Origin: Chamaecyparis obtusa
Lineage: Eukaryota > Streptophyta > Pinopsida > Cupressales > Cupressaceae
Length of the DNA stretch: 64,000 bases
Reading direction: 5' to 3'
NCBI GenBank assembly: GCA_027943335.1
Contig: BSBK01001303.1
Span: 124,001-188,000, forward strand
A program made the translations under genes and the position numbers. Positions 46,158-59,598 of the stretch are shown here, one piece after another. The stretch's first letter is position 1. Each line of letters starts with the position of its first letter. The notes beneath the pieces were generated by a model. That model saw only the letters and a program-made list of their open reading frames with translations. It was not told the origin of the DNA and ran no database searches.

Positions 46158-46684
46158 ACCCCCCTTAAGTGAAACTTAGGGGAATGCACTTAAGCTCACA
46201 ATGCAAGATGGGTCCTAGCTACTAGGCCATCTTAGGTACCCATGTACAATATGCAAGAGCAAAATATAATGCAATCTCTCATAAAGCGGAGAAAGAGGGA
46301 AAACCTCATGGGAAAAACCCTCCCCCCAAAAAAGAGATGAATACAAGATGCATGCATGGATGGAGTAATCAAGACCCCCCAATTATGACATACATCATGC
46401 ATATACAATAAAAAATCCCCCCAAAGGAAGGAAACAAGGAGACATGATATCCCCCAAATAATGAGTAATCTCCTCCAAGGATGGTAAGTGCTTGAAGACA
46501 AAACATAGTCCAATGCCTACAAACAACATTTCTTCTCTTAGGAAGAAGATACACCAAGTATAGATGTAAGAAGGCTTCCCATTGTGGATAGGAAGTAGGA
46601 AGGGGAATCCAAATGAAGTATGATGTCTCTGAAGTATGCCCAAGTGTCACCATGTCCTTGGTTGATGAAGATACCATGAACCAA

Positions 46685-47770
46685 TCAAGGAGAAAACCCA
46701 GTAGAAGAAGGTGACAAATAAGGAACCAACAATAACTGATCCATGTAAGAATTTAGATCAAACTCCAAAGACAAAGAAGCCTCCTTAAATGAAGTAGGAA
46801 GAGAAGCAATAAAGCCCCCCCGCAATGTAGAATGTACATCCATGATAGATGCACCTGGATCAATGTAGAAACTGCACCAAGAAAACTGAATGATTCTCCT
46901 CCCCTTAGGAAGAAACAAGTCCATAGGTGTATCAATGAATCCTTCCCAATCTATAGGAAGAATCCTCAAAATGTATGATGTCTTAGGAAACTGAATAGGA
47001 ATCTTCAACATATGAGTATGGTCAACATGAACCATGCAATGTGACATCTCAAGTGAAGTTTGAGACTCATGAAAACCAATCTCCAAAGAGCCAAATGTCT
47101 TATCTGAAGTTAAAGAGACCTCCTCCAAATTTTGTATCAAAGGATCCACAATCATGTCAATCTCAAAAGAAAGATCAAGTGGAGAATGAAGATGAGGGTC
47201 AACATACTCCATCAAAACAACTAAAGAAGGATCATCTTCAACAAAGAGAAGATGAATATCATCAATGAAGTCTCCCAAATCTGAAATGTAGGACTCCACA
47301 AACAAACCTACAATGTATGTCAAGTAGTCATCCCATGGAACCAAATCTGGAAGACAATGAATATCCTATTGCACTGAATCACCTAAATCCATGGCTATGT
47401 GAATGCAAGCATCATCAGGAGAAACACTAGATGTGATATCAATAGGAGGAGAAGGAGATGCAACTAGAGGTTCTGGACATTTTGGAAGTGGAGGAATATG
47501 TGGATCTCCATACATTTCCCAAAGAAAAGTCCAAAGATCAGGAATATTTTTTGTCTCATCATCATAGTCATCAAGGGAATCCATAACATCCATATCCATA
47601 TTCCAATAGATAACCTTAATAACTTTTGAGTAAGAGTCCCAATCAAAAGAAGGATTTTTAGGTCTAAGCTCACACAAATAGGGCAACCAACTATGCTCAG
47701 TAAGATGAGAAAGAACCAATTCACTCCATTGCTCATAGTTTCCTCTTGTCAACTTAATTAAATCATCCAT
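46685..47770 (-). CDS. Gag-like N-terminus with unknown C-terminal part
   Basis: The minus-strand frame runs from ATG 47770 to 46685, about 362 codons, with a single in-frame TAG at about 47364 (CAA TAG GAT, most simply a CAG to TAG change). The N-terminus (LIKLTRGNYEQWSELVLSHL) looks like the start of a copia-type Gag (UBN2-like fold: NYxxW). The remainder is acidic and rich in Asp, Leu and Ile (VPWDDYLTYIVGLF, YISDLGDFIDDIHLLF, ILPIDWEGFIDTPMDLFLP) and matches no family I recognise. There is no zinc knuckle and no clear membrane segment. Its good preservation contrasts with the host copia element. It may be a Gag variant needed in cis or a captured sequence. Confidence 0.6.
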
Positions 47771-48554
47771 GATATACTTCTCACATGAAACAATGAGACC
47801 AAAAAATCAATGCACCCCCCAAAATGCAATGAGCCAAAGAACTCTCCCAAAATAGATGATTTTGGAACTTTATATATAGTGCGTGTACAATTTCCACTTG
47901 CCAAAATGAACCAAAGTGGACTTTTGATTTTGATAATTACAACAGAAAATATGAAGCTATAGTAGACTCAAAAAAATAAGACACAAGATCTCTCAATGAT
48001 CTAATAAATTAAAAGTGCCAAAAATAGGCCAAAGTAGACCAAATTTTGAAAGTACTATGTCTACTCAAAATTTTTCCAAATAGATACCAGATCTAGAAAG
48101 TAGACAAAAAATCATGAACTTTAAAAAAAAATAGCACCTGAAAATGTGTCCATGTGAGCCCGAACAAAGTCTCTAAAGTTGTAAAAATTAGGATTTGCAA
48201 TTTTTAGAAAATATCAGAAGCAAAGATCCGAAACCACCTGTACCATTATGTAGATCATGAAATTCTACCCCAAAACAAAAAAAATTGCTCAGAAAAAAGA
48301 CTCTGGATGACTGAGATATCGATGTTTGAAAATCGCTTTTGAAATTATTTTTTCTGAATCGCCACTACCGAACCTTGAAAATTCAAATGGCTCTTGATTT
48401 GGCTTTAGATGTCTGATTTGGATGAAACAAAATTTGATTTAGGGGTATTTTGACCTCCTCAATGTGATGCCAACCTCTGATTTGCACCAGCAAGCTCCAA
48501 TTTTGACCTACAATAAAAATCTCTCAAAATAGGCTATACAATGAAAACTCTTAT
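47771..48554 (-). other. Untranslated leader of nested element
   Basis: This is about 780 bp between PBS and ATG. It has no ORF of note and is A/T-rich, with several short A-runs on the plus strand. Confidence 0.5.
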
Positions 48555-48567
48555 GGCTCTGATACCA
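48555..48567 (-). other. PBS of nested element
   Basis: The minus-strand TGGTATCAGAGCC abuts the 5' LTR end and matches initiator tRNA-Met. Confidence 0.88.
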
Positions 48568-49057
48568 TGTAAGAATTTTCCTAAGGCAAAGAATAAACAC
48601 CAAGATCTAGAAGCTCAAGAGATAGAAAAAAAGAGACAAAATATGATATGATCAAATGATCAAATAATGAATAATGGATTGAATTGATTATAAAGTAGGA
48701 GTGCCTAATTATATAGGCAATGCAATAAGACTACATGATAAGGAGATGATAAGCTATCAACCACACTAGGTGGAATTACATGTCCACCAAAGGTGGATCA
48801 TCCTCCATTGTACATCAAAGTATGTGCAACATGTGCAACAATGAGAGGATGATAATGTGATAAGAGCACTAAAGGTGGATCTCACACACAAAGAGGTATG
48901 TGATGACAACTATCACACCTAAAGTGGAAATCCTCCTAACCATGTGCTAAAATGAAATGAAAACTCCTAGGTGTCACAATGACAACTAATATGCAAATGC
49001 ATTATCCTAAGTAAACTTAAGTAAAGTTTAATTAGTGAATATTTAATTACACCAACA
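48568..49057 (-). repeat. 5' LTR of nested element
   Basis: A 490-bp copy of the LTR at 45655. The outer end on the plus strand is ATTACACCAACA, followed by the ATAAG duplication. Confidence 0.92.
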
Positions 49058-49160
49058 ATAAGTACAAAGAATCAGATTGTAGATATATTTACAAAACCTT
49101 TGTCTAAGGATACATTTGAGTATCTGAGAGGTATGCTTGGGGTTATGCCCTAGCCTACTT
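49058..49160 (+). pseudogene. RNase H (last part), copia
   Basis: The frame that stopped at 45654 resumes with NQIVDIFTKPLSKDTFEYL, the conserved end of a copia polyprotein. It ends near a TAG at 49150. The sequence from here to 49592 is the element's 3' untranslated region. It contains several ATGGGGGAG purine tracts (49241, 49368, 49582), the last one just before the LTR. Confidence 0.85.
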
Positions 49161-49592
49161 TTGAAAATTGATGCAGATTGTTGCATCAGTCCAATGGTAT
49201 ATGAGCTCTATCTTTTTCTGGACTAGATGTTGGTACTTCCTCTATGGGGGAGTATGTGTTTCTTAGCTAAGTCATGAGGACTCTAGTGAATGTATTTTTC
49301 TGAAAAGTGTCTTTTAACATTGAAGTTGTTGTTGAGATAATGATGCAACATTTGTCATTGATGTTAATGGGGGAGAAGTATACATGAAAAATCATCTATT
49401 GAAGAGAATATGAAGGAGAAGGATACAAGTAATATAAAATGGAAAACTAAAATAATTGAGTAGGAAAATGATGCAAGATTTGATTGATGAAGAGGATGTG
49501 AAAACATTTCAGAGTAGTAGTGTTGCAGTGTTGGTATTCATGGAACTTGGATGTTTTTCATCTATGTTTCCATCAATGCCAATGGGGGAGAT

Positions 49593-50791
49593 TTTTACGA
49601 ATGAATTTTGAATATATCCTATGGCGGAGTATTTGCATCCATTCTGTAGTAGTTGTTATTGCATTCATGACTGTGATTATCATTGATGTCAACACAGTGA
49701 TCTACTGGAGATTAGCAGTGAAGCATACAATGTTTGTATTAGCGCACATGGGATATTGAAGATCTAGCTATGTGAATTTGAGGACTCAATCTATATTGTG
49801 TCTTGAGATTATGGTCAAGAGTGCAAAAGAAAATTCAATTATTCATGATAGTTATGTATAATTCAGTGAAAGTAGTATTCATGCAACATTCCTAAGAAGC
49901 GGCTTGTGGAAATCAGATGATATCTCCTAATCAGGATAGAATATGAGCATGCGAGGTTGTAAAGATATTAAAAACATGATGATAGTGGTGTAGATGTGAC
50001 ATTAAGGTCAGAGGTCGCATGAGTGAATATTTATTGTAGTTGGAAGCCGTCAATTTTATGAAATTATGGAATATTGTGTAGTGTGTGGAAAATTATTTTG
50101 TAATTTGTATGCCGACTCATTTGTAATTATTTGAGTGTGGTATAAAGGAAGAATTATTTGCCTTTTTGTAGTGTGTAATGAAAAATTAAGTGTATGAAAG
50201 TGAATTGTGGAATTGAGCAATACTTGTTGTAAGAGGATATGCAAAGTACAGAGATCTAATATTGAGATCTAATGAAGTAGCTAGTGCGGTTTTGGCACAA
50301 TCTTAAGGAGAAGAGATAAGTTTTTGAGATCTAAATATTTGGTATTATTCTATTGAGTAATACATATATTAGTTGGAAAGTGTGTTCAGTGATCTTGCCC
50401 TTGAAGCTATTTGGGCAGTGGGTCCTCCTATCTTCATATGTCCTAACAGAGTTAGAATCTTTTAACAGGGATTCAAAATATCCTAACAAGGATTCATATG
50501 TACTAAATGTATTTCATAAGGCTCTTAATCGAGTCCATCCTCTCACAAGGAATATTCATATTAGTGCATATTTTTTGGGCATCATTCACACCGGGGTTTA
50601 CTCTTTGATCAAGAGGTTCCCTAGTCAGCATATCTTGTGTTATTGTGTCATTGTGCATGTATATCTTTCTATGGTTGTTGTTTACATTGCTTACATGGTT
50701 AAAATATTTTAAAGGAGATAATAGTTTTATTTATCTAATAACTAATTCATCCCCCCCTCTTAGTTATCTTGGTGGAATTTACTTTCTAATA
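49593..50791 (+). repeat. 3' LTR of copia element
   Basis: It aligns with the 5' LTR but its ends are decayed: TTTTACGAATG in place of TGTTAGGAATG at the start, and CTAATA in place of CTAACA at the end. The PPT AATGGGGGAGA lies just upstream. Confidence 0.9.
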
Positions 50792-50796
50792 GGTAA

Positions 50797-51872
50797 TATA
50801 TCATGCTCAAAATGTGTCCCTTTAGTTTTATGTTCTGAGTTTATTGTTATTGTGCATTTTGTTGTTTGTTTAAAAATCTAAATTTATATTTATTTTTCCC
50901 ATGTGCCATGTTAGTTGGAGATCACTTTGGTTGTATGTTTTGCACCAAAGCTCCAACGAACAGGGTTTTCAGGTAAGACTATGAGAGTTCTTAAAATACA
51001 TAATGGAATCCATATTTTCTATTTGAAAATAATGGTGAAAGAGTGTGAAAGAAACCATGTTTATAAGAAAAATAAAAAAACCAAATGAATGGAAGGGAAA
51101 AAGAATAAAAAATGAGTGTAAATGATAATAGTGAAAAATGTTAACAACGAAGATTGTTTAATCATGGCATGTTAAAATAATGTGTTTGGCTCAAAATCCA
51201 TGGATCATTTCCTCCATGATTTCTAGCTTTGTGTATCTATCCTCGACATGTGTGAGAACCCATGATTTATTACTATTAGCAAGATCTCTTTGTTCAACAT
51301 CAACTCTCATTACCTAAACTGGAAATCCAAATTTATTCTATGTTATTAATAACTTGACTACACAATACTCAATCCATATTAGTTGTTCTTGTGCTTTATT
51401 TATCTACTATATATTGGTCTCTTGACATATGGTATTATTTTCCCTTTGGTTGTTTTTTTATTCTTTTCCACTCTTGGCACTACATAATTACCTTGTAGCA
51501 TGAAATATACATTTGTATCATACTTTTTAACTCTCCTTTTAATGCATGCATATGAGCTCTAGATTATAAGACACATATTCCCTTGTGACTAAATGAGTTC
51601 CCATTGAATACCATTATTTCCCCCAACTATCTTCTAGTATCAAATAGTGTTATTACTATGACTCCACATTTGATACTGATACTAGCACATTATCATAATG
51701 GTCTTGAGCTAATATGAGAGATCTATATCTCCATCTACTCAAAGCATGTCCTATTGGGTATGATCATAATTATTTCATACTAGCACAAGAGATATCCAAA
51801 AATATACTTGTAAGAAAAGTAATCAAATACTACAAAAAATCAGTCCACTCTATAGAGAATTGCTCTTTGAAA
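50797..51872. other. AT-rich intergenic DNA, nothing recognised
   Basis: This is about 1.1 kb between the copia and LARD elements. A 76-codon frame at 51714 runs into the LARD LTR and is not supported. Confidence 0.4.
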
Positions 51873-51877
51873 AAACC

Positions 51878-54800
51878 TGTGACACCCTCTCCGATGATTA
51901 TACTTGGACTCTTTGATTTGGACATTATACATTATGATGAATAGAACTATGTATTTACATTTATATCTATGATATGCTTATCATATATTTAGACATACTC
52001 ATTTATGATTATTGTTTAATGTTTATGAAATTTGGAAATCATTTATCTTGTATATCCAAGGATTTGGAAGCTAACCATTATATATATGTGATGCCTCATG
52101 CTTTATGTATATGTGATTGATGTGTTATCATGACTCAGGATGAAGTCATAGTTACTCACTTAGTTGAGGTCCACATGATGTATTGATCCTGATCATCTAT
52201 TTGCAAATGCCTTATTGTATATATCTATGCACATGTATCTCTTCTCAGCAATGCAGGCTTCCAGGTACTGGGCATTGTCTCCACCTAGCTTCACAGGTCT
52301 GAGCGATCCCTCAAAATCCTCGATCGTTGTTGTTGTTTAGAGATGGTCCATAGTTCACACATGGGAAAACCCTATAGTTTTGATTATTTTTCCCAATCTC
52401 TTGGTTTGGTTTTGGGTCGATTTGAGTTCCTTATTTTATATAACCTTTGATGTCGGTCTCATTTATTTGGTTATGAGATATGTAGGATAATGATGCTATT
52501 TTCTCTCTCTCTATGTATTAATTGTATATACAAAGTATGCATATATGGGTGCACATGTATATGCATACTTGTATATATTCATTTATTGAAGTGTTTGTAA
52601 TTATGTTCCTATGAGCGTATTAGTTATAATCACGACTATGTATCTCTCTCTCTTGTATGTCTTGTTAGTATAGAGGGTGGGAGTGGAACTCAAGACCTCT
52701 AGTTTGTAAGGGGTCCCAAGTTGCCATTGGGTTAGTGACTTCCTTGAGAAGCATACCCATATATATTTTATTTATATAAGAGTTAGTTGCTATTAATTAT
52801 AGAAATAATAATAATAATAAAACTATATAGGTGGAGTTAAATTATTTAATAAGTTCGGTAAGAGAGTACGTGAAGGATAGGTAAATGTTAGTTACCTAAG
52901 GGGTAAAAAAACTAACTATTGGTTAAGTTATTTTTATTCATTATTACATTTATTTAATAAATTAGGTGAGGATGTTGCTTTACAGGAAGCAATGCCCTCA
53001 ACCTCTAGAACTACCCGGAGGTTTACTTATAGGGAGAAATCCCTGAGCATACAAGAGGAGATTTCTAGAGGTTGGAGAGAAGGATTTCTTAGGAAGTTGC
53101 ATAAGGATTTTGAGAACACTAGGCTCAGGAAAAGTGTTGTGTCACGAATCTCCATCATAGGCTCCAGGTAGGCTTTTGAATCTAGAAAAAAGAAGCCTCA
53201 TATATCTGTCTCTCTCCATGTCTGTGTCTGTCTCTCTCTTCTCTCTCTAATTTCTCATGGTGCTCTTCATGTGTATTTAATTATCTATGGCAGGTTAGAT
53301 TTATTATTTTTAAAATAAAACTATAATAACCTTAGCAATAATCTACATAAAATAAATAGGAAAACCTATAGTTAGGGGATGAGTTTTCAATACTCTATTT
53401 ATTCTAAATCTTGGGAGAGAAATGTTTTAGTATTAAAAATATTATGGAACCTGGCTCTGTTAGGTTTTTTTTGTATTTTAGTATTAAAATTTTTATGTAC
53501 GGACATAAGTAAATTTAAAAATAATTAAAACAATTATAGTAATGCTGAAATAATAAATGTATTAAATTAGATGTTATGTTAAGGTTCCCAATTATTTCAA
53601 TATTTAAAGATTACCATGTTTAGCTTTATAGTATTTTATTTTGATAGATTTATTTAATAAGTTCTTTATTAAATTAAATAGGGGAGATTATTAGATTTTA
53701 TATTTAGGGTTGTTATACATATGATAAATCATTTGGCAAAAATCTTATAAACTTTTAGCAAAAACATAGGAGAAATTATAGGAAAATAATAAAGAAGAAA
53801 GATAGGAGAAAAATAAGGAGAGATTATAGGAGAAAACTAAATACATAAAGAAATAAAGAAAAGATTAAAAGAAATAAGTTAAAAGTGGAAATTACTTTGT
53901 AACATAAGGTATAAAAAAGATTAGAAGAAAGAAAAGGGGTTTAAATAAATAAAAGAGAAATGTATTTTTTTTCATTAAAGTTTATTTAAATCATTTTAAA
54001 TTTTAAAATTTGAAATTTAATTAAATTAGAATATAATAAGTTTAGCCCATTTATTATTATTATTAATATTAATATTATTTTATTTTATTCCAAGTGATGT
54101 GGAAATTAATTAAAAATTATAATATAAGAGGTTAAGTTTAGTTTTATTAAGTTTGAATGTAATTAAAGTTTTAATTTAATTAATGGTGAATAATAAATTA
54201 AGTGTATTAAGTTTGTAATAAGCCTAAATTTTATATAGATTAATTTATGTTAAATTAAGAATCTATTTTTGGATATAATAATTAAACAATTTATAGATAT
54301 GGATGTTAGGTCTTATGTGTATATTTTGATGTTTATTAATTATAACTTTATTGAATTTTTTTTGGAAGGATTATAGTATCATTTAGGTGTGTCCAGGAGT
54401 TATACCTCCTGCTACACTTACCTTTATGCTTATATATTTGAAATCATTGTGATAGCTCTACCTTTATTGTATTGCACCATTTGTCTTAAGGGTTAGGGTT
54501 TGTCGTGGTGGCATGGGCCACATGAAAACACCGAAAGAAACCCTAAGGGAGAGATGTATGTGAGAAGTTATAAACCCTAGATAGCCTATTGGTTGAGTAA
54601 GGTTCCTAGGTTCCCTAGGTGAGTGGCTCACCACAAGATCTGACTGAGGAGGCTAGAAGGATAACCTTTGGGTGAGTTTGGAAAATAAAACCTAATATAA
54701 TTCATAACTGGTTGGGAATGGGTAAGGGATTTAATAAAAAATTTAAAAGATAAATATGGATTATAGCCCACATAGGTCATGTTGGAGTACCGGGGTCATT

Positions 54801-55667
54801 GTAACTATTGGGGCAGGTTCCATGAGGCTACTAGGGTACATGACTGCTAGGAAGGATCCCAATATATAGGGCTATGCAATGACACTCACCTGGTCAGCAT
54901 CCTAGGAAACTCCACTCTTGGTCTTTTGTTTTATGTTGCTTTGTTTCTTCTTGTTTCTAGTTTTGGTGGTCTTCCCTCAACCTTAGACTGCCTAGTTTCC
55001 CTGTGTGAACAATGTTTCTATCTCCTAGCATGGGGGAGTGGACCTTTGTGGATCCACATGGTTGGGTGGTGATTCTTTTCGAGGTATTGTTCATGTTTGT
55101 GCTATTCATGGAGCATTTGAAGCTGTTGAAGACATTTCTCGCTATTTTTAATGTTGTATCTTGGAAAGAAAATTGTAAAAATATTGTAAATTGTTATTGT
55201 ATTCATGTAATCCTATAAGGCCTTGTATTTTAGAATGTATATTGTAAGCATTCATGTAATTGGGAAGGGTATATCTAGGAAAATTATGGGAATGAAAATC
55301 AATATGTATTATTGTTGTTGGAAGAAAGTGATGGTTTAGGATATGGAAAGTATAATTGTTGAAAGAATATGAATTTAAATGTGTTAATGTTATTTCATGT
55401 TGAAAAAGAAAGAAATTTTTGTTTTAGTACACTTGTCTCTCTCTCTACTTTCTCTTATGTGGTTAAATGGATCAGATGAATTTCTATCTTTAGTTTATGT
55501 TAAATCTTAACGCACTATGAAAAATTGTTTTAAAGGAATAATCTTGTAAGGGAACCTGTTAGGACTTTAATACCTAGTTAACTTAAGGAATTTAAAAGGA
55601 AATAAAAAATGTACTCTTTCTCTTTTTTTTTGTCTTGTCCTTTCGGGTTCCCTAGCGGGGCATGACA
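51878..55667 (+). repeat. 5' LTR of LARD, 3790 bp
   Basis: The left part (to 52565) and right part (from 55266) match the other LTR, and the middle 2.7 kb is missing there. It is AT-rich with a long A/T-homopurine section at about 53750-54150. ORFs are short and unsupported. Confidence 0.88.
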
Positions 55668-58600
55668 TTTGGTATTAGAACCCTAGGTTTCCACACTGGG
55701 ACTCTTAGCTCACTTACTGCTTAGTACTTTCCATAGTTTTATTTTGGTTTTTCATTATAATACATGATCCTAAACACAGGAACTATGTTCTTGGTATTCA
55801 TGCTATAGTGTTTTATGAAGTGTACCCATGCTTCTATGGTTAGGTTGTCTTACATAAATTACTTCTATTTTTGCATTCTAAATATAATGAATGAGCCTCC
55901 TGAGTACTTTCATAGATAGTGGATATCTTTCTAATAAATAAATGTTAATTAATTCCACATGTTTTATATCACCCTTTTGTTGTACTCCTAGAAAGACTCA
56001 AATTAGTATTACAAGTTATTTTGTACCATAAGTGTTGACAGTAGCCAAGCATATCTCCGCTAAAACTTGTCATCATGAGTGCTTGTTATAATGAGTATAG
56101 GTTTCTTGATTGACTTGAAAAGGCTTAACACCTTATTCTATTTTAAATATCATAATAGCTATGTGTGATCAATGAATCTAGTTAATGATGTTACCATGTT
56201 AGTTCTCTTTATTATAGATTCAAATGATGAAGTTATTGCATACGTATTATAGGCTATTATAAGGACTGAAATATTGCATCTCTCTCTTTCTTTTTACCTA
56301 TTTTAGAATAGAATTGAAAAATAAATCCTTGTACAAAACATGAATTTAGGACCTTATTAATTATGTTGCAACATTGGAATTCTTGGGTAATCCTTTTGGT
56401 CATGTTGTTGTTGAAGAATTACAGATAGTGGGGAACATCTGCTAAATTAACATTGTGAGTATTTCTCTTGGGATTTATATGCAAATGATAATATGACTTG
56501 ATGCATGATTGATTTTGTTTTTATAAAACCTGAATGTTTACATGAATTACATTAGGGTTATTTGATAATAATAACCACAAATTAAAAATAAATATCTCTT
56601 CTCTATTCATGATGAATGACCATCAAATGATGTTATCTATATAAAGTAAAAATATGATTTAATTTATTGATTTTGGAAATTCTTGGCTAAACGACCTAAG
56701 GTCCATTTGTGACTATAAGCATATGTAGGGATTAACCATATAGATGAAATTAGGAGTTTTTCATAAAGAAAGGAATATGTGTTCTTTTAGTACAATTATT
56801 GAAGGAATAGGTAGGGTTGATGTAATATTTTCTTGACTATCTTTCTGAAATCATTTGTTCTTGACTTGATGAATAGGTAATGTTTAGATGAAATATGAAT
56901 GCTATGGTAAGTCCAGTAATGATGTGATTATCCTCCCCAAATTGCAATATTAGACAATTGAGAATTCAATGTATTTCCTTATTAGTATTGAATTCATTAT
57001 GTTAGTGAAAACTAGTGTCTTGAAATGTCTATATGGTGTGTTGTGTCTTTATTAGAGGGATTTATCATGTGTAATGAAAGTACCTAGCTAATTCATTTGT
57101 TTGAAAAGATGATACTTGGTCCACTCTTAGTTCCCTAATTGGGTGAAAAGTAAATATCCATAATTGTTTAGAATGATTAGCTTTGAATTTATTATGTGAC
57201 TAATAAATGTACATTGTACAATTTTATTATTTCCTTTCCTTAAATAAAATAAATATGTGTTGATTCGATGACTCTTGAAGAAATATAGTGTATCATTTTT
57301 CCTTGTGCCTTATTTTATGTAAGTTAAAGTCATGTTGCAAATAGATGTTATTGTCTCATATTATGGGAATGGAAAAGATTGATATATGTACATTGGATAT
57401 TGGCATATACCCATGAGGAGGTGAAATGTTATTAAGTATGTCATTGGTATTTTGTACCATGTAGAAAACAATATGTATTAAAGGAAAACTTAAATAAATG
57501 GATAATATATGGTGTTATTGTGTACTTCCTTGTAAATGTGATAAAACTAGTGCCGGTGCTTATGTTGAGTGTTGTGTACAACCAGTAATTAATTGAGTTC
57601 CATGGAGTGGTGCAATATAAGTGTCATCCATAGAAGTTATGTTTTGGATAAGGGTATGGGAGAACCATACCACTCATGTGTTTCTTTCTTGTTTGTCACC
57701 CTACTGAGTGCCAACCCATGAGTGTTGGTAATTTAGTATGTGGAGGGGTAGTAGTAGCACCATTTCCTCAGGTATTTATGTGGCGTATGTATAATGGCGA
57801 TGCGAAGCGACCTTAGCTTCCACTACTCAAGGGAAAAGAGTAAACTATGCTTCCCCTTATGATGAACCTAAACATTTGGTTCATAAGTGTTTATCCTAAT
57901 TCCCATAATTCTTGAGCACAATACCAGTACTAGATATGAACCTCTATGAGGAGATATATGATTTATGGATATGTACATTTCTATGTGGTCCAGCATGTGG
58001 AGGGAGATTCTATTAGCCCATGTTGTGATGGATACCGTATTCACACATGTTCTGACCTGATGTAATGAATATGATGCCACACCCCACTATTGTTTTGACA
58101 TAGTGTGAGGTGATGATGTCATGTTGTTGATGGTAGCAAGCTGAGCTCAAGAACATGATGCCATGTACATGATTACATGAAGGCACAGTATATGTATGTA
58201 TTTTGTGTCCTACTTGATGTTGAGTATATTAGTGATGCTTGCATGCTTGTAGAGGGGCACCCATGGATGCTCAGTTTGTAGACATGGTAGGCATATGGGT
58301 GGGCCCAAGCCATGTATACCTCTGGCTATGACACTGATCTATGAGAGACATTATTATGTGGGGTGTGTCTTCTGTGTGCCAACTCCACAAGGAACACTAC
58401 CATGTGACATATGACCAGAGTGTGCTTACTCCACTTGGTGTATGGTCATGCTGAGTGGGTTGGCATGCTTATTCTACACCATCCAATGCAGGGGTGTTGC
58501 TGAGGTGAACCTGCTATGCCATGTGGGTGGCATTGCCCAAGCCCAACCACATGATGAGCTATTGCGATAGCTAGACATTATTCCCTCCTTCCTTGTGAGG

Positions 58601-59598
58601 TGACTAGATATAGTCACATAGTGATGTGATGTGCAATTTATGATGAATTTATTTTATCTTTGGTTGTGTAGACCAATAGTTTTCTTATCTTTTTCTATAA
58701 TAGTTTATCCAAGGCTTATGAAATTTATCTTGGATTCTTCTTATCTTATTGTTGAGATTGATAACTCTATTTTATTTATTTAATATTATTGTTGAGCTTT
58801 GATGGCTAAACTATCTCCTTTCATAATGTTGGTCTTGTGTTGTGTTGTGATTCCTCACTAAAGACGCATGAGGTGAACTTGGTGAGTGTATACGAGGAAG
58901 TAGATGTAGGGAACCTTTGAGGATGGGGGTATGTGAGGTTGTTATGCAGCTAGTATCCACTACCTTCCTATGTGTGGTGTATGTTCCTTGGAGGCTAACC
59001 ACCTTACAAAAACAAGGGATATGACACGTGGACTTGTATGGAGGGTCTTCATGACAAAGGCCTAAGACACCATCAAGCCCCTATGTGAGGTATTGATTAT
59101 GGATTTTGGATATAGAAGAGACTAGTATTGTATCCCAGAGTGAGAGTTTGTCCAGAGAGGCATGTCCACTCCTGATCCTTGTGATGTGTAATCCCAGTGA
59201 TGTGGATTGATATGATTGTTTGTGAGGAACATTTGGTTATGCTCAATGTTCCATTTTAGATTGAAATATATCATTATGTCAAATACAAGTAAAAATTTGA
59301 TTTATATGTGTTAAAAGAGAAGGAATTTGTAACATTTCGATATATTTTAAGGAAAATTCTATTTATACTGATATTTGATCAAGTTAAATTTATCCTTGTT
59401 GGTGATAGTAAAATTGATTGGGATGTATATTTCATACTTAACCATGTTATGAGGATTATTCTCTATATAGTGTCTAGTTTCAAGGATTAGTTATGCATGT
59501 GATATTAGTTAAAATGCATTTTGGAGATAATGTCTGATGTATTTCCATTTTCTAACTTGCTGACTTTCAGAAGTAAGTCTCATCTTAGGGGGGGAGGA
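55668..59598 (+). other. Interior of LARD, no coding sequence
   Basis: It begins with the PBS (55670-55683) and ends with the PPT (59585-59598). Between them I recognise no Gag or Pol motif on either strand. Minus-strand frames at 57868-58080 and 58811-59002 are short and lack homology that I can see. The region 57650-59200 is richer in G/C and TGTG words than the rest. Confidence 0.6.

Larger units (their letters stand above)
45655..49057 (-). mobile_element. Small non-autonomous LTR element nested in copia
   Basis: A 3403-bp insertion splits the copia RNase H and is flanked by perfect ATAAG duplications (45650-45654 and 49058-49062). LTRs of 503 and 490 bp lie at 45655-46157 and 48568-49057. 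On the minus strand they start TGTTGGTGTAATT and end TTCTTACA. The PBS TGGTATCAGAGCC follows the 5' LTR (48555-48567) and a PPT TTAAGGGGGGT precedes the 3' LTR (46158-46168). The 2.4-kb interior encodes one ORF and no enzymes. It is younger than the copia copy it interrupts. Confidence 0.93.
40543..50791 (+). mobile_element. Ty1/copia LTR retrotransposon
   Basis: The LTRs at 40543-41744 and about 49593-50791 flank gag, protease, integrase, RT and RNase H in copia order (integrase before RT). The PBS follows the first LTR and a PPT precedes the second. A likely duplication GGTAC/GGTAA (40538-40542 and 50792-50796) has one mismatch. The RNase H is split by a nested 3.4-kb element. Stops and lost catalytic residues show it is dead. 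Confidence 0.92.

Noticed and set aside
46232..46677. Several overlapping minus-strand frames downstream of the 362-codon ORF
   Set aside because: Overlapping frames in the 3' untranslated part of the nested element, with no motif.
52566..55265. Separate mobile element inside the LARD 5' LTR
   Set aside because: No flanking duplication and no TG...CA ends at the borders. A deletion in the other LTR explains the difference better.
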